Of a stretch of 48,904 nucleotides of DNA, positions 8,228 to 17,000 are shown piece by piece. The notes beneath the pieces are model-generated. The model saw only the letters and a list, made by a program, of their open reading frames with translations, had not been told where the DNA came from and did no database searches. A program made the translations under genes and the position numbers. This DNA is from a virus: positions 1-48,904 of IMG/VR virus record IMGVR_UViG_3300010375_000024, one strand, 5' to 3'. Position 1 is the stretch's first letter. Every line of letters starts with the position of its first letter.

Positions 8228-8904
8228 TCAGCGTCAAGACGCAGGAAACAAAACAGTCCACGTCCTGCGAGGGGGTTTCCTTCACCATCCGGAAACTCTC
8301 TCGCATTCAGCGCAGCTTGCGGGATCTTCCAATCTTCGAGCAGCGGCTGAAAGCGGATGACCTCACGCGGCGATGGTGGGAGATTAAGCAAGAGCAGGAA
8401 AAGCTGGAGGCGGCGAATCCTAAGATCGTAGCGATTACTTCGCGCATTTCAGTTCTCAATGTCGAGATTTCGACTCTCACCGACGAGCAGCGGGCAACGT
8501 CGCCACCTCATCCCCTTTTGTCAGGACGGGAAGATCTCGATAGAGCGAGAGCAGCCCTCGTAGCGGCCAATCCGCAACTCGTCGAGGTGGGTTTACAACT
8601 GGCCGCCGTCGACTACGAATTCAGTCTAGTTCTTTCGAGCTACCTCTTACCGGCATCGATTCGCGCCGGCCTCGTTTCCATCGAAGGGCTGGAGATCGAC
8701 GGCAAACCGGCTACGCCGGAGCTGCTCACTACGTGCGCAACGCCGGAACTCGACGACCTCGTGCGCGAGATCTATGCCGAGTGCGAAATCGCCTCCGGCC
8801 TCACGAGTACTCAGCGAAAAAACTCGCAACCGCTTATCATTTCAACCGAACCAGTGGTAAGCGAAGCAACGAAGAGTTCGACTGCGGTCACTGCAAGCGC
8901 CTAA
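8224..8904 (+). CDS. Tail assembly chaperone, G form
   Basis: 226 residues, largely helical and charged with a long coiled-coil-like middle (WWEIKQEQEKLEAANP). In lambda, gpG and gpGT bind the tape measure and recruit tube subunits; neither is in the mature virion. Identity rests on the position between tube and tape measure and on the -1 frameshift signal at codons 198-200. This is the product of normal decoding, ending at TAA 8902-8904. Confidence 0.8.
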   Translation: MISVKTQETKQSTSCEGVSFTIRKLSRIQRSLRDLPIFEQRLKADDLTRRWWEIKQEQEKLEAANPKIVAITSRISVLNVEISTLTDEQRATSPPHPLLSGREDLDRARAALVAANPQLVEVGLQLAAVDYEFSLVLSSYLLPASIRAGLVSIEGLEIDGKPATPELLTTCATPELDDLVREIYAECEIASGLTSTQRKNSQPLIISTEPVVSEATKSSTAVTASA

Positions 8905-9266
8905 AGCTCCACAAGGGCCGGAACTGCAAACTGTTCTTTCCGCTGGAGTGGCTTACTGATCGTAAGGACGCCGCATGGAAAGCAACGTACCAGCACCGCG
9001 ATCGCTACGTGAATAACCGCAAGGTCGACGGGGCATTTGATGTCGTTCAGTCGACGGCAATTACCGAGTGCCCCACCTCCTTCATCTCCCCCGAATCTAA
9101 GTGGCTCCTGGGGGAGTATTATGCCGCAACGACGGCGCATCGCGAATTTGGAGCGATCAAATACGGGGCGAATCCTGACAAATGGCCGGCGTGGTGGTTT
9201 GACGTTGTCAACGTGCTGGCGTACGCGAAATATGAAGCCGAATCAATCGAGATGACTGAGAAATAA
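8224..9266 (+). CDS. Tail assembly chaperone, GT fusion made by -1 frameshift
   Basis: Decoding 8224-8823, slipping back one base on the heptamer A AAA AAC (8817-8823), then reading on from 8823 gives a fusion of about 347 residues ending at TAA 9264-9266. The added T part has a Cys cluster (DCGHCKRLK...NC) and ends with ECPTSFISPES...WWFDVVNVLAYAKYEAE. A downstream-only reading from 8733 has no good ribosome site and a nonsensical N-terminus, so the fusion is the better model. GT binds both the tape measure and tube protein in lambda. Confidence 0.8.
8817..8863 (+). promoter_or_regulatory. Programmed -1 ribosomal frameshift signal
   Basis: The heptamer A AAA AAC (8817-8823) lies in the right frame of gene G. 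After a 7-nt spacer, CGCTTATCA (8831-8839) pairs with TGGTAAGCG (8855-8863) to form a 9-bp stem with one G-U pair and a 15-nt loop. The slippery site, spacing and stimulatory stem all fit the canonical X XXY YYZ design, and the shifted frame is open for 147 codons. Confidence 0.88.
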
Positions 9267-12200
9267 TGGGCGCGAACGAGCGTTTATCACTCCAAATCGA
9301 CGGCAAGGCAACCGGCACAGCCGAGATAGAGAAGCTCGCCGTAGCGATGAACAAGGTCGTCTCGATCTCAGACAAGATCGGGCAGGCTAAACAACAGGGC
9401 GAAGCCAAAACTGGATTTGAGTCCTTCCCTTCTCAGATCAAATCCCTGGTTCAGGATCCGCTTGCCAGTGCGGAGTCCGCCGTAGGATCTCTGCTCGGCA
9501 AGTTCGGCAGCGCCGGCGTAGCCCTCGGAGGCAGTCTGGCCGTCATTACTTCCGTTGTCGGAGCTTCTCTCTCGGCCGCGAGAGCACTTGCGGATATGGG
9601 AGTGCAGTACGAAGCAGTCCGGATTCGGACTGGCATGACCACCAAGGAAATTGCGCAGTTTGGCTTCGCGGCGCGTCAGACAGAATCAGATATATCCGTT
9701 TTTGAGCACTCCATGCGCAAGCTTTCCGAAGGCTTGACGGATGGCGGAGCTGCGGGCAAAAAGACGCGCGAGGCGCTCGAAGAACTAGGCGTTAAAACGC
9801 GGGGACTAAATGGGCAACTGCTGCCGATGTCCGGAATTTTCAGACAGATTAGCGCTGGGCTAAATAATGTCACCGATCCGGCGAAGCGCGCTGCCTTGGC
9901 GGTTGAAGCACTCGGGCGTGCTGGTATTGAGAGCCTCCCGGTATTCCTGAAGCTCAATGAGGCGTTGGCTCATGCCGAAGAATTGAACGTCGTCGGTCCA
10001 AGCGAGGATCAGCTCAAGAAATTTAATGCATACGATGACGCGCTCGATGATCTCGAAGAGCATTGGAAAATCGTAAAGCGCACCTTCCAGGAAGGCATCA
10101 CCGGGAAAATCGTCCTGCAGGGTGCGGAAGTGGTCCTAAAGATCCTCGGCGCGATGGTCGGGGAAGGTGGAGGGAAGAACGTAGGATTCCTTGATTTCCC
10201 GGGCATCTCCGACTCTTCGCGGAGCGGTACTGGGATGGACTACCTACGTGACCTTAGCGGAGTAGACCTCACAAAACCTCCTACAACATCGAACATTCCG
10301 CCCCACTTTCCTGGTGCTCCGTTCGGCCTGCAAAAGGGCCAGTATTACACCGATCCAGTCGGCAATATCAACCGCAGTGTCGCGGCCGGCGGAGCGATGG
10401 GGGCGCGCGATAAAGCAGCCTACGAATTTACGCTCCCCGGGGCCACGGCGAGCGCAACAGATGCCCGCGAAAAGGCCGTCAAGGCGAGGCTGGCCTATCA
10501 GGACTCTGCTGGAAGCGCGACTGCGGATGTGGTCGCGCAACTCAGGACCACCTGGCAAACCGCCGAGAGTGCCGCGGCAGCGTATGAAACCCGCGTCAAG
10601 ATGATCTCTAAGGCCGAAGCTGCGCACCTGGCCATCTTGGAAAAGATGTCGAAGATGAACCAGGAGGGCACCGGGTTTTATCACTTCGGGTCAGGCGCAC
10701 TTGAGACGGTCGTTTCGCAGGATGACATCACCAAGGTCAACAAGAAACGGACCGAGCCGAGGCTTCGACGTGCCGGCGAATACAACCCACAATCGGACGA
10801 GAGCTTCCTCGGTGCGGATTTTGCGTATCGCGACACGGCGCCTCCGTCACTTTATCCATCGACTGGCTTCCGCACCCACGACGCAGGCTTCAATATCACC
10901 GGCGGCGCACTGCCACCTGGCATGCAGCAACTCGGCACCGACCAGGCGTTCGTCTCCACCTCCGCAGACCGAAACAAACCATACGAGGCGAATGACAAGT
11001 CTCTCAACGAAGCGTATGTAACAGGCATACAGGATCGAACCGCCCGCGCGGACACAAAGCATTTAGCCGCACTTCAAGCAGCAACCGATATTCAATCCCG
11101 CATCATCGAACTCAACGCCGGACCGAACGGCGAGTACGAGATGGCGATGAAGCTGAGTCAGCTTCGCCTGAGTTCGGCGGAAGAGGAATTCAAAACCACC
11201 CGCGACCTACTGAAGCTCGACCAGGACCGGCTCGACGTGGCCAAGCAGCAAAGCATGGCGCTGATCAACCTACAGGCCAAACGTAAGGGACAGTTCGAGG
11301 GAGTAGCTGGTGGTCTCTTTGATGCGGTGACGGGCGGCGGTGGTATTGGCAATTTTGTGAAGGGTCAGGCGCTCGGTGTCGGGAAGCAGTTATTCACAAA
11401 CGCGGCAACCGAGACCGTATTTCCCAGGATAGATGCGATGCTGCACCCCGGGAGCGCGGACCGAACGCAGCCGAGCGGGACACTCTGGGACCGCATTACA
11501 AAGGGCACTATTCTCGGGAAAGATCCGGCGGATAAGGGCGCGGCGCTACTCAATACAGCCGGCATCTCGCTGCAGACTGCAGCTTCCCAACTTATGGGGG
11601 CCGCGAGCGCGCTGCAGACCGGCAGTGCAGGCGGCTTCAACTACGCAAGTTCGAGCGGTGGCGGAGTCGGCGGCGCATACAACGGCACTGGTTTATCGTT
11701 TGGCGGCATCATGCAGGACGGCATGGGTCTCGGGTTAAGTTTGGGCGGGATCGCCGGACTGTCTCCCTCGAGGAACAACTCGACGTCGTATAGCGGGCTT
11801 TCTGGCGTGGCTGGCGGACTGAAGTACACGGGTGATATCCGAGGCATTGCCACAGGCGTATCGTCAGGACCGAACGGCTCTGAATCGCTTTCAACCAGCG
11901 AGCGGGTTGGCGGTGCAATCGGGACAGCCGGGGTCGTGATCGGGGGAACCCAGCAGGCAATTGCGGGCTTCAAGAGAGGCGGCGGTAAAGGCGCTATGCA
12001 GGGAATCTCTGCTATAACCGGGACCGCGGCCGTGCTCGACCCTGAACCCATCAGCAAGGCTGTTCTAGCAGGCGTGGCGCTTGTTACTAGCGTCGTTGGG
12101 CAAATGATGGGAGATCCGAAGCAGATGCGCCAGGAGTTCATCGATAAGACCCTCGGCAACGCCAAGTTCGAAGCGCCAGTCGCGAAAAACGTGGCAATGG

Positions 12201-12508
12201 GAACCGGCGGCGGATACTCCGACTATTCGGCATGGGGTGACGTGCGAAGCTCGAACCTCAGCCCCTATCCCACCGGCGCGACCCCGGATTCGCAATGGTA
12301 TCGCAACGGGACATACAATCAAGTTCCAGGTGTCGGCGGAACTCCCTACGGTGGACCGCAAATGGTCGTGCATGTTGCCGGAGACGTGATTGACCCGCAG
12401 GAATTCTTCAATCGCAACGGCGTGGCACTGGCGAACACGATGGTTCCGCAGTTCGGCACTCACACTGAGCTTGGGATGGCCGCCGCGCGCGCGACTGTAG
12501 GTGGATAG
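9266..12508 (+). CDS. Tail tape measure protein
   Basis: 1080 residues, the longest gene of the tail module, starting at ATG 9266 inside the GT stop. The N-terminal part has a hydrophobic segment (AGVALGGSLAVITSVVGASL) then the common tape-measure block RTGMTTKEIAQFGFAARQTE, ALEELGVKTRG, PAKRAALAVEALGRAG. The middle is helical (EEEFKTTRDLLKLDQDRLDV); the C-terminal third is Gly/Ser-rich with further hydrophobic segments. At the usual ratio of about 0.15 nm per residue, the tail would be roughly 160 nm long. It sets tail length and is thought to leave the tail during DNA entry. Confidence 0.92.
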   Translation: MGANERLSLQIDGKATGTAEIEKLAVAMNKVVSISDKIGQAKQQGEAKTGFESFPSQIKSLVQDPLASAESAVGSLLGKFGSAGVALGGSLAVITSVVGASLSAARALADMGVQYEAVRIRTGMTTKEIAQFGFAARQTESDISVFEHSMRKLSEGLTDGGAAGKKTREALEELGVKTRGLNGQLLPMSGIFRQISAGLNNVTDPAKRAALAVEALGRAGIESLPVFLKLNEALAHAEELNVVGPSEDQLKKFNAYDDALDDLEEHWKIVKRTFQEGITGKIVLQGAEVVLKILGAMVGEGGGKNVGFLDFPGISDSSRSGTGMDYLRDLSGVDLTKPPTTSNIPPHFPGAPFGLQKGQYYTDPVGNINRSVAAGGAMGARDKAAYEFTLPGATASATDAREKAVKARLAYQDSAGSATADVVAQLRTTWQTAESAAAAYETRVKMISKAEAAHLAILEKMSKMNQEGTGFYHFGSGALETVVSQDDITKVNKKRTEPRLRRAGEYNPQSDESFLGADFAYRDTAPPSLYPSTGFRTHDAGFNITGGALPPGMQQLGTDQAFVSTSADRNKPYEANDKSLNEAYVTGIQDRTARADTKHLAALQAATDIQSRIIELNAGPNGEYEMAMKLSQLRLSSAEEEFKTTRDLLKLDQDRLDVAKQQSMALINLQAKRKGQFEGVAGGLFDAVTGGGGIGNFVKGQALGVGKQLFTNAATETVFPRIDAMLHPGSADRTQPSGTLWDRITKGTILGKDPADKGAALLNTAGISLQTAASQLMGAASALQTGSAGGFNYASSSGGGVGGAYNGTGLSFGGIMQDGMGLGLSLGGIAGLSPSRNNSTSYSGLSGVAGGLKYTGDIRGIATGVSSGPNGSESLSTSERVGGAIGTAGVVIGGTQQAIAGFKRGGGKGAMQGISAITGTAAVLDPEPISKAVLAGVALVTSVVGQMMGDPKQMRQEFIDKTLGNAKFEAPVAKNVAMGTGGGYSDYSAWGDVRSSNLSPYPTGATPDSQWYRNGTYNQVPGVGGTPYGGPQMVVHVAGDVIDPQEFFNRNGVALANTMVPQFGTHTELGMAAARATVGG

Positions 12509-13266
12509 TGGCGCTCCCGCTCGTATTTGGGATTCAGCCGGCGCTCGGCACGTTGACCCGGACCATCAGCACCTCAACGCTGGTGACGAAGTTCCAGGAC
12601 GCAAAGGAACAGCGCGCACCAGGCCGCATGCCCCTCGTCAATTTCAATATTCCCTTTGACGGGATTCAACGTGCGGACAAGGAAGCGATTCGCCTGGCCG
12701 TGGCGGCGGCACAGGGGCGGACGGCAACGGATCTCTCGTTCGTTTTCGCCGGCGTCACCTACACGGGCCTGACGATCATGCGGGACGAGTGGCAGGTGCT
12801 CGAACACAAGACGGGCCTGTTCACCGCGGAACTTCCGCTGCGCCAGACGATTCCCCAGGCACTGACGGCGGCCACCGTACTGACGGCGTTCCCGGTATTG
12901 AGCGCGGGCGTCTCGTGCATGCTCCCGTTCGGCCAGGGCGACGTCTACAAAACGGACGTCAACGAAAGCCCTAGCGGAATGCGGTACTCGTACCCGTGGT
13001 TTGGAAATGGACTCACTGGATTTCCGACGCGGGGATTACGGCGCTGGCCTCTCTCGTTTCCCGTGTTGCAGGATGCGGACCTCGCGCTGATTGAGCAGTT
13101 CTTCGTCGGAGTAAACGGGATGTGGCTCAAGTTCTCGTTCACTGATCCAGATGACGGGGTGACGTATCCCAATTGCAGGTTCGGACAGGACGACCTGGTG
13201 GTGACGCACTCGCGGTTCAACTTGAGCGCGATTCAAAGTCTGGTTATAGAAGAATTCAACGTTTGA
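12508..13266 (+). CDS. Distal/minor tail protein, gpM or DUF2460-like
   Basis: 252 residues starting at GTG 12508, overlapping the tape-measure stop by one base. Two similar beta-rich halves are visible: residues 1-115 (KFQDAKEQRAPGRMPLVNFN ... LEHKTGLFTAELPLRQTIPQ) and residues 125-252 (FPTRGLRRWPLSFPVLQDAD ... FFVGVNGMWLKFSFTDPDDG ... CRFGQDDL). The second half has the R-W-x-L, aromatic-FF and D-P pattern of DUF2460/M-type proteins forming the ring at the tail tip. Position after the tape measure supports this. Confidence 0.7.
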   Translation: MALPLVFGIQPALGTLTRTISTSTLVTKFQDAKEQRAPGRMPLVNFNIPFDGIQRADKEAIRLAVAAAQGRTATDLSFVFAGVTYTGLTIMRDEWQVLEHKTGLFTAELPLRQTIPQALTAATVLTAFPVLSAGVSCMLPFGQGDVYKTDVNESPSGMRYSYPWFGNGLTGFPTRGLRRWPLSFPVLQDADLALIEQFFVGVNGMWLKFSFTDPDDGVTYPNCRFGQDDLVVTHSRFNLSAIQSLVIEEFNV

Positions 13267-13267
13267 T

Positions 13268-13759
13268 ATGAATATTCCCGAGGATAAGCAACGTACGGCA
13301 GAAATCGAACTCGCGAGGGAGGCGCAACGGAAGAGAGACCTGTCCGAACCGATGCAAGTCAGCTTTGCTCCAACGCCCTTGGAGGCGCAATGCCGAATTC
13401 TCGCGAGTCTTCCCATGGATCAACAGCAAGCCATGGCGGATGCCCTACTCGAAGAGATGCGCGGGGCAATCACTCGGGCGGTCTGTCAGTTCGAACAGAA
13501 AACCGGTTTGGTAGTGGACAGCGTCTCTATCGAACGCGAGGTTCTTTATTGTGGATTCCCCCAACCGGTAATCACCGCGAGCGCGTGTTCGGTCGAAGAG
13601 TTTAAGAAAACGCCGGCCTATCTGGAGTCGCGGAAACGGCATGAGGATCGAATCAGATCGCACGGCATGTTCGGCGGAGTGGCCGCGGCGGACTTGGGCA
13701 GGCCATTTTACGGATGCGGCTATTCCCCGGATACCAAGGGGGATGACCCGGATGCCTGA
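13268..13759 (+). CDS. Unknown tail-region protein
   Basis: 163 residues, charged N-terminal helix (DKQRTAEIELAREAQRKRDL), then a helical middle (DQQQAMADALLEEMRGAITR) and a Cys-containing C-terminal half. It begins one base after the M-like stop and overlaps the next small gene. No family recognised; lambda has the peptidase gene K and gene I in this area, but no protease motifs are present here. Confidence 0.65.
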   Translation: MNIPEDKQRTAEIELAREAQRKRDLSEPMQVSFAPTPLEAQCRILASLPMDQQQAMADALLEEMRGAITRAVCQFEQKTGLVVDSVSIEREVLYCGFPQPVITASACSVEEFKKTPAYLESRKRHEDRIRSHGMFGGVAAADLGRPFYGCGYSPDTKGDDPDA

Positions 13760-13904
13760 CGAAACAGCCCTCGTTCCAGTTCGAGATCTCGAAGCACCGC
13801 CCGACCCGTACGCGCACCTGAAAGCAATTATCGCCTCGTCGAAAGATCCTCACGCGGTGAAGGCGGCGCAGGACATGCTGGATCGCCTGACGCAAGAATC
13901 TTAA
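13752..13904 (+). CDS. 50-residue unknown protein
   Basis: Starts at ATG 13752 with the strong ribosome site AAGGGGG (13736-13742) and overlaps the previous stop. Sequence MPDETALVPVRDL...KAIIASSKDPHAVKA...LDRL suggests a disordered N-terminus and one C-terminal helix pair. An alternative start is ATG 13743. Function unknown. Confidence 0.55.
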   Translation: MPDETALVPVRDLEAPPDPYAHLKAIIASSKDPHAVKAAQDMLDRLTQES

Positions 13905-14019
13905 AGCGAATCAGCGCTTTCAAAGCGTATTTGATCGCAGCGAAGCCGCACTCGCGGCAGAGATAGCCACACGAGCATCCTTTGCGCCATTCTCTGTAGA
14001 CCTCAACGACGGACAGCAT
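13828..14019 (-). CDS. Possible small Cys-rich protein on the opposite strand
   Basis: 63 residues. CSCGYLCRECG (C-x-C-x3-C-x2-C) could bind zinc, followed by a basic helix (AAIKYALKALIRFKI). A GGTGGAG ribosome-like site precedes the start. It overlaps the end of the 50-residue + strand gene and fills the only gap before the hub gene, with its start codon 22 bp from the hub start. Codon pattern alone cannot prove it; the arrangement repeats that of the minus-strand genes at 5005 and 24019. Confidence 0.35.
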   Translation of the reverse strand: MLSVVEVYREWRKGCSCGYLCRECGFAAIKYALKALIRFKILASGDPACPAPPSPREDLSTRR

Positions 14020-14041
14020 AACTCCACCCTAACCGCCCTCC

Positions 14042-17000
14042 ATGGCAATCTTCCCCATCACCGTAGCGCAGGCGAAGGAGCTCGCCGTCACGGGCCGTCC
14101 GCTGCTGCTGGCGCGCTTCCTCATGTTCGATGGAACAACCACCCTCTACGTCTCAACCAACCCGTTGAACGCCATAGAAGGCGGCGCACCGTACGCGGGG
14201 CACAACTACTACGCCCAACTTTTGAACTCGAGTATTCCCGGCCTCCAAATGAGATCCTCGACCGGCATCGACCAAATCCCGAACGTGACCCTCGAAATAG
14301 CGGATGCGAACCGGGACCTTTACACCACGATCGAGCAGGGCGGAGGCTTCAAGGGCGCGCTCCTCACCATCGTCCTCATCTTCGCGGCGGGGAATACGAA
14401 CGCCTATTCCTCCGACGAGTGGATCAAGTTCACGGGCGTCTGCAGCAAGCCGCAATTCGGCGCGGATGGAAAGATCACCGTCACCGCGACGGCCACAAAG
14501 AACCTCTCGAAAACGTTCACGCCGGCGGGGCGGTTCCAGTCTCGATGCGGCTGGGTATTTCCCTCGACTCTTGCGCAGCAGCTCGACGGCGCGCTCAATC
14601 GCTCGTCCCATTTCTTCGAATGCGGGTATTGTCCCAGTGCAAGCGGTACGGATCCGGTGTACGGCGGGGCAGTGGCGCGCGGGAACGCCGGCTTTACAAG
14701 CTGCAGCCTGACGAAGTCCGATTGCCAGGCGCGCGGGATGTACACCATCGATTCCGCGAGTCGCCCGACGGGTAGCTTCGGTGGAGTTCAGTGGGCGCCA
14801 GCAGCAGGCCTGTCCCTCAGCAAGTCCTATTTGACGGGCAAGGACGTCAGCACCAACAGCAGCCGCAACGACTCCATCTATAACCAGCCGATCCCGGAAG
14901 TCTACGGAACCTGCTGGGTGAACGGCGTCCGGGTGAACGTCGTCAACGAAGCGAACACAACCCGCTCAGAAGTGGTGTTCTCGATGGGCCAGGTTGGCGA
15001 TGTCGGTGGAGATATCGACGTGCGTGGCGTCGTGGTCGATGACATTTGGGTACCGCGCAACGGCCATAGTCCGGATAACAAGATCTTCCGGTGGAACCCG
15101 GCAAACCGCGGCAGCGTAAACCACATCGGCACCCGGCGCGGCATCCCCACAAGCGATAACGGCTACAACAGCAACGGCGATCCCTTCGGCTCGATGGCGA
15201 TGATCGAGTACGTCATCTATTCCCAGGTGCAGGGATCGAGCGTTCGCGTTCTATCGGGCGGCCAGAAGGTTCAGATCTACGCCGGGAGTCTCGGCAGCTA
15301 TACCAAAACCATGGGCCGCGGGATACCGGACGCAGATGGTATTAACCCCTCGTGGATGGTGATGGACCGGCTGACCTGGTCGAACTACCAGTTCACCGAC
15401 CTCGATATCGACAGCTTCATCAACGAGGCGGCGTGGGCCGCAACCCAGATCAGCTACATCGACATCACCGGCGCATCGAACACCCACTCCCGCTTCAAGA
15501 TCTCCGTGGCGTTTGAGCAGCGGCGGCCAACTGACCAGGTGGTCCTCGCGCTCCTCAACTCCTGCAACGGCCAGCTCCGGACGGACATCGCGACCGGCCT
15601 GCGTCAATTCTTCATCCGCAAAACTCTGGCCGACCAGCAGCCCTCGCCGAACCTCGACGCCACCGGCCACAACACGAGCAACTACAACACGGCCGTAACC
15701 TCGATGCATGCCAATGGCACGGGTGGCAGCGGGTACGTCGCGTTCTGGTTCGACGAATCGACGCTCTCCGCGCCTCCCGTCGAGCTCGCCCGCGACAGCT
15801 CGCAGGTCTCAAACCGCATCACCTTCGCCTTCCAAAACGAAGAGAACCAGTGGAGTCAGGATTCCATCTCGGTAGCCGATACCGATGACATTGCGCGCGT
15901 GGGGGGCTTCGGCGCCGGCAACGAAGTAATCGAGAACTGGCCCGTCGAAGGCATCTGCAATTTCGATCAAGGGATCCGGGTCGCCCGGGTGCGCCTGGCG
16001 GAGGACATCCGCGGCAACGAATTGCAGGACACCCGTGGGTCGCGCATCTGGAAAGTATTCACGAACTACCGGGTGGCGCATCTGCGGTCGGGCGATATCT
16101 GCGGGTTCAGTTGGCAGCAGCTCGGCTTCGCGCCAGCGGTGGGCCTCGGGATACCCGGCATCCTGGTGCGCATTCTGAGCGTCGAGGACATCGGCCAGAA
16201 CTTCGAAACGGCCTCGGTGACTTTCAGGTGGCATGAGGATATCTGGTACACGGACGCCTATGGCCAGAACCCGCCACCGGTCTACAGCGATCCACGAAAA
16301 GGGACACCCAACCGGCCGCCTTACCCGTGGTCCGGCTTCCCCGCGATTCGCAATGCCGACGACGCCATGTTCAACGGCGGAGGTTATGGCGGTGGATTCT
16401 TTGATTTCTCTGTCGACTATGCCAACGCGGCGAGCGGCGATACGGTACCGATCGCGACCATCCTCGGCAACCCGATCATCAATGCCTTCTCGTCGCTGCA
16501 GCCCCCGCTGGTTCCCCAACTGGGCAGCTCCACCAGCACCGGCGGCTTCATCCCGGCAGGCACGCGCATCTACGGCGTGACAGCGGTCGATGCAAGCGGC
16601 GACGAATCGCCCATGTCGCTTTTCTGCCACGTCACCACCGCGGTGGGTGTCACGCTCGGCACCAATAAAATCCCCATCCGGACCTCGGATCCTGCGACGG
16701 TCTCCTTCAATTTGTACGGCGGCTTCAGTGAGCCGACCATGACCTTCCAGGGGAATACCCCGATCGGCGGCCTGGTGGGCGGAGCGATCGTCAAATCGAA
16801 CTTCTTCATTAACAGCGGTTCGCCTCCGGACGTTGTTTATGACCACTTCCACATCCGCGCGAAGAAAGTCGTCATCCCGGGCGTGTGGTGGAAGGACGTC
16901 ACCTCGTCGACCGTCGTCGGCGGCACCACGGTCAAGATCAAGGTCAACGGCCTGTTCGCGGCGGACGCCTGGACCGGTTACATCGTTTCGAAACTCGACA

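Noticed and set aside
8733-9266. Independent gene for the T part of the chaperone
   Set aside because: N-terminal residues read in the wrong frame of gene G and there is no ribosome site; the frameshift fusion explains the open frame.
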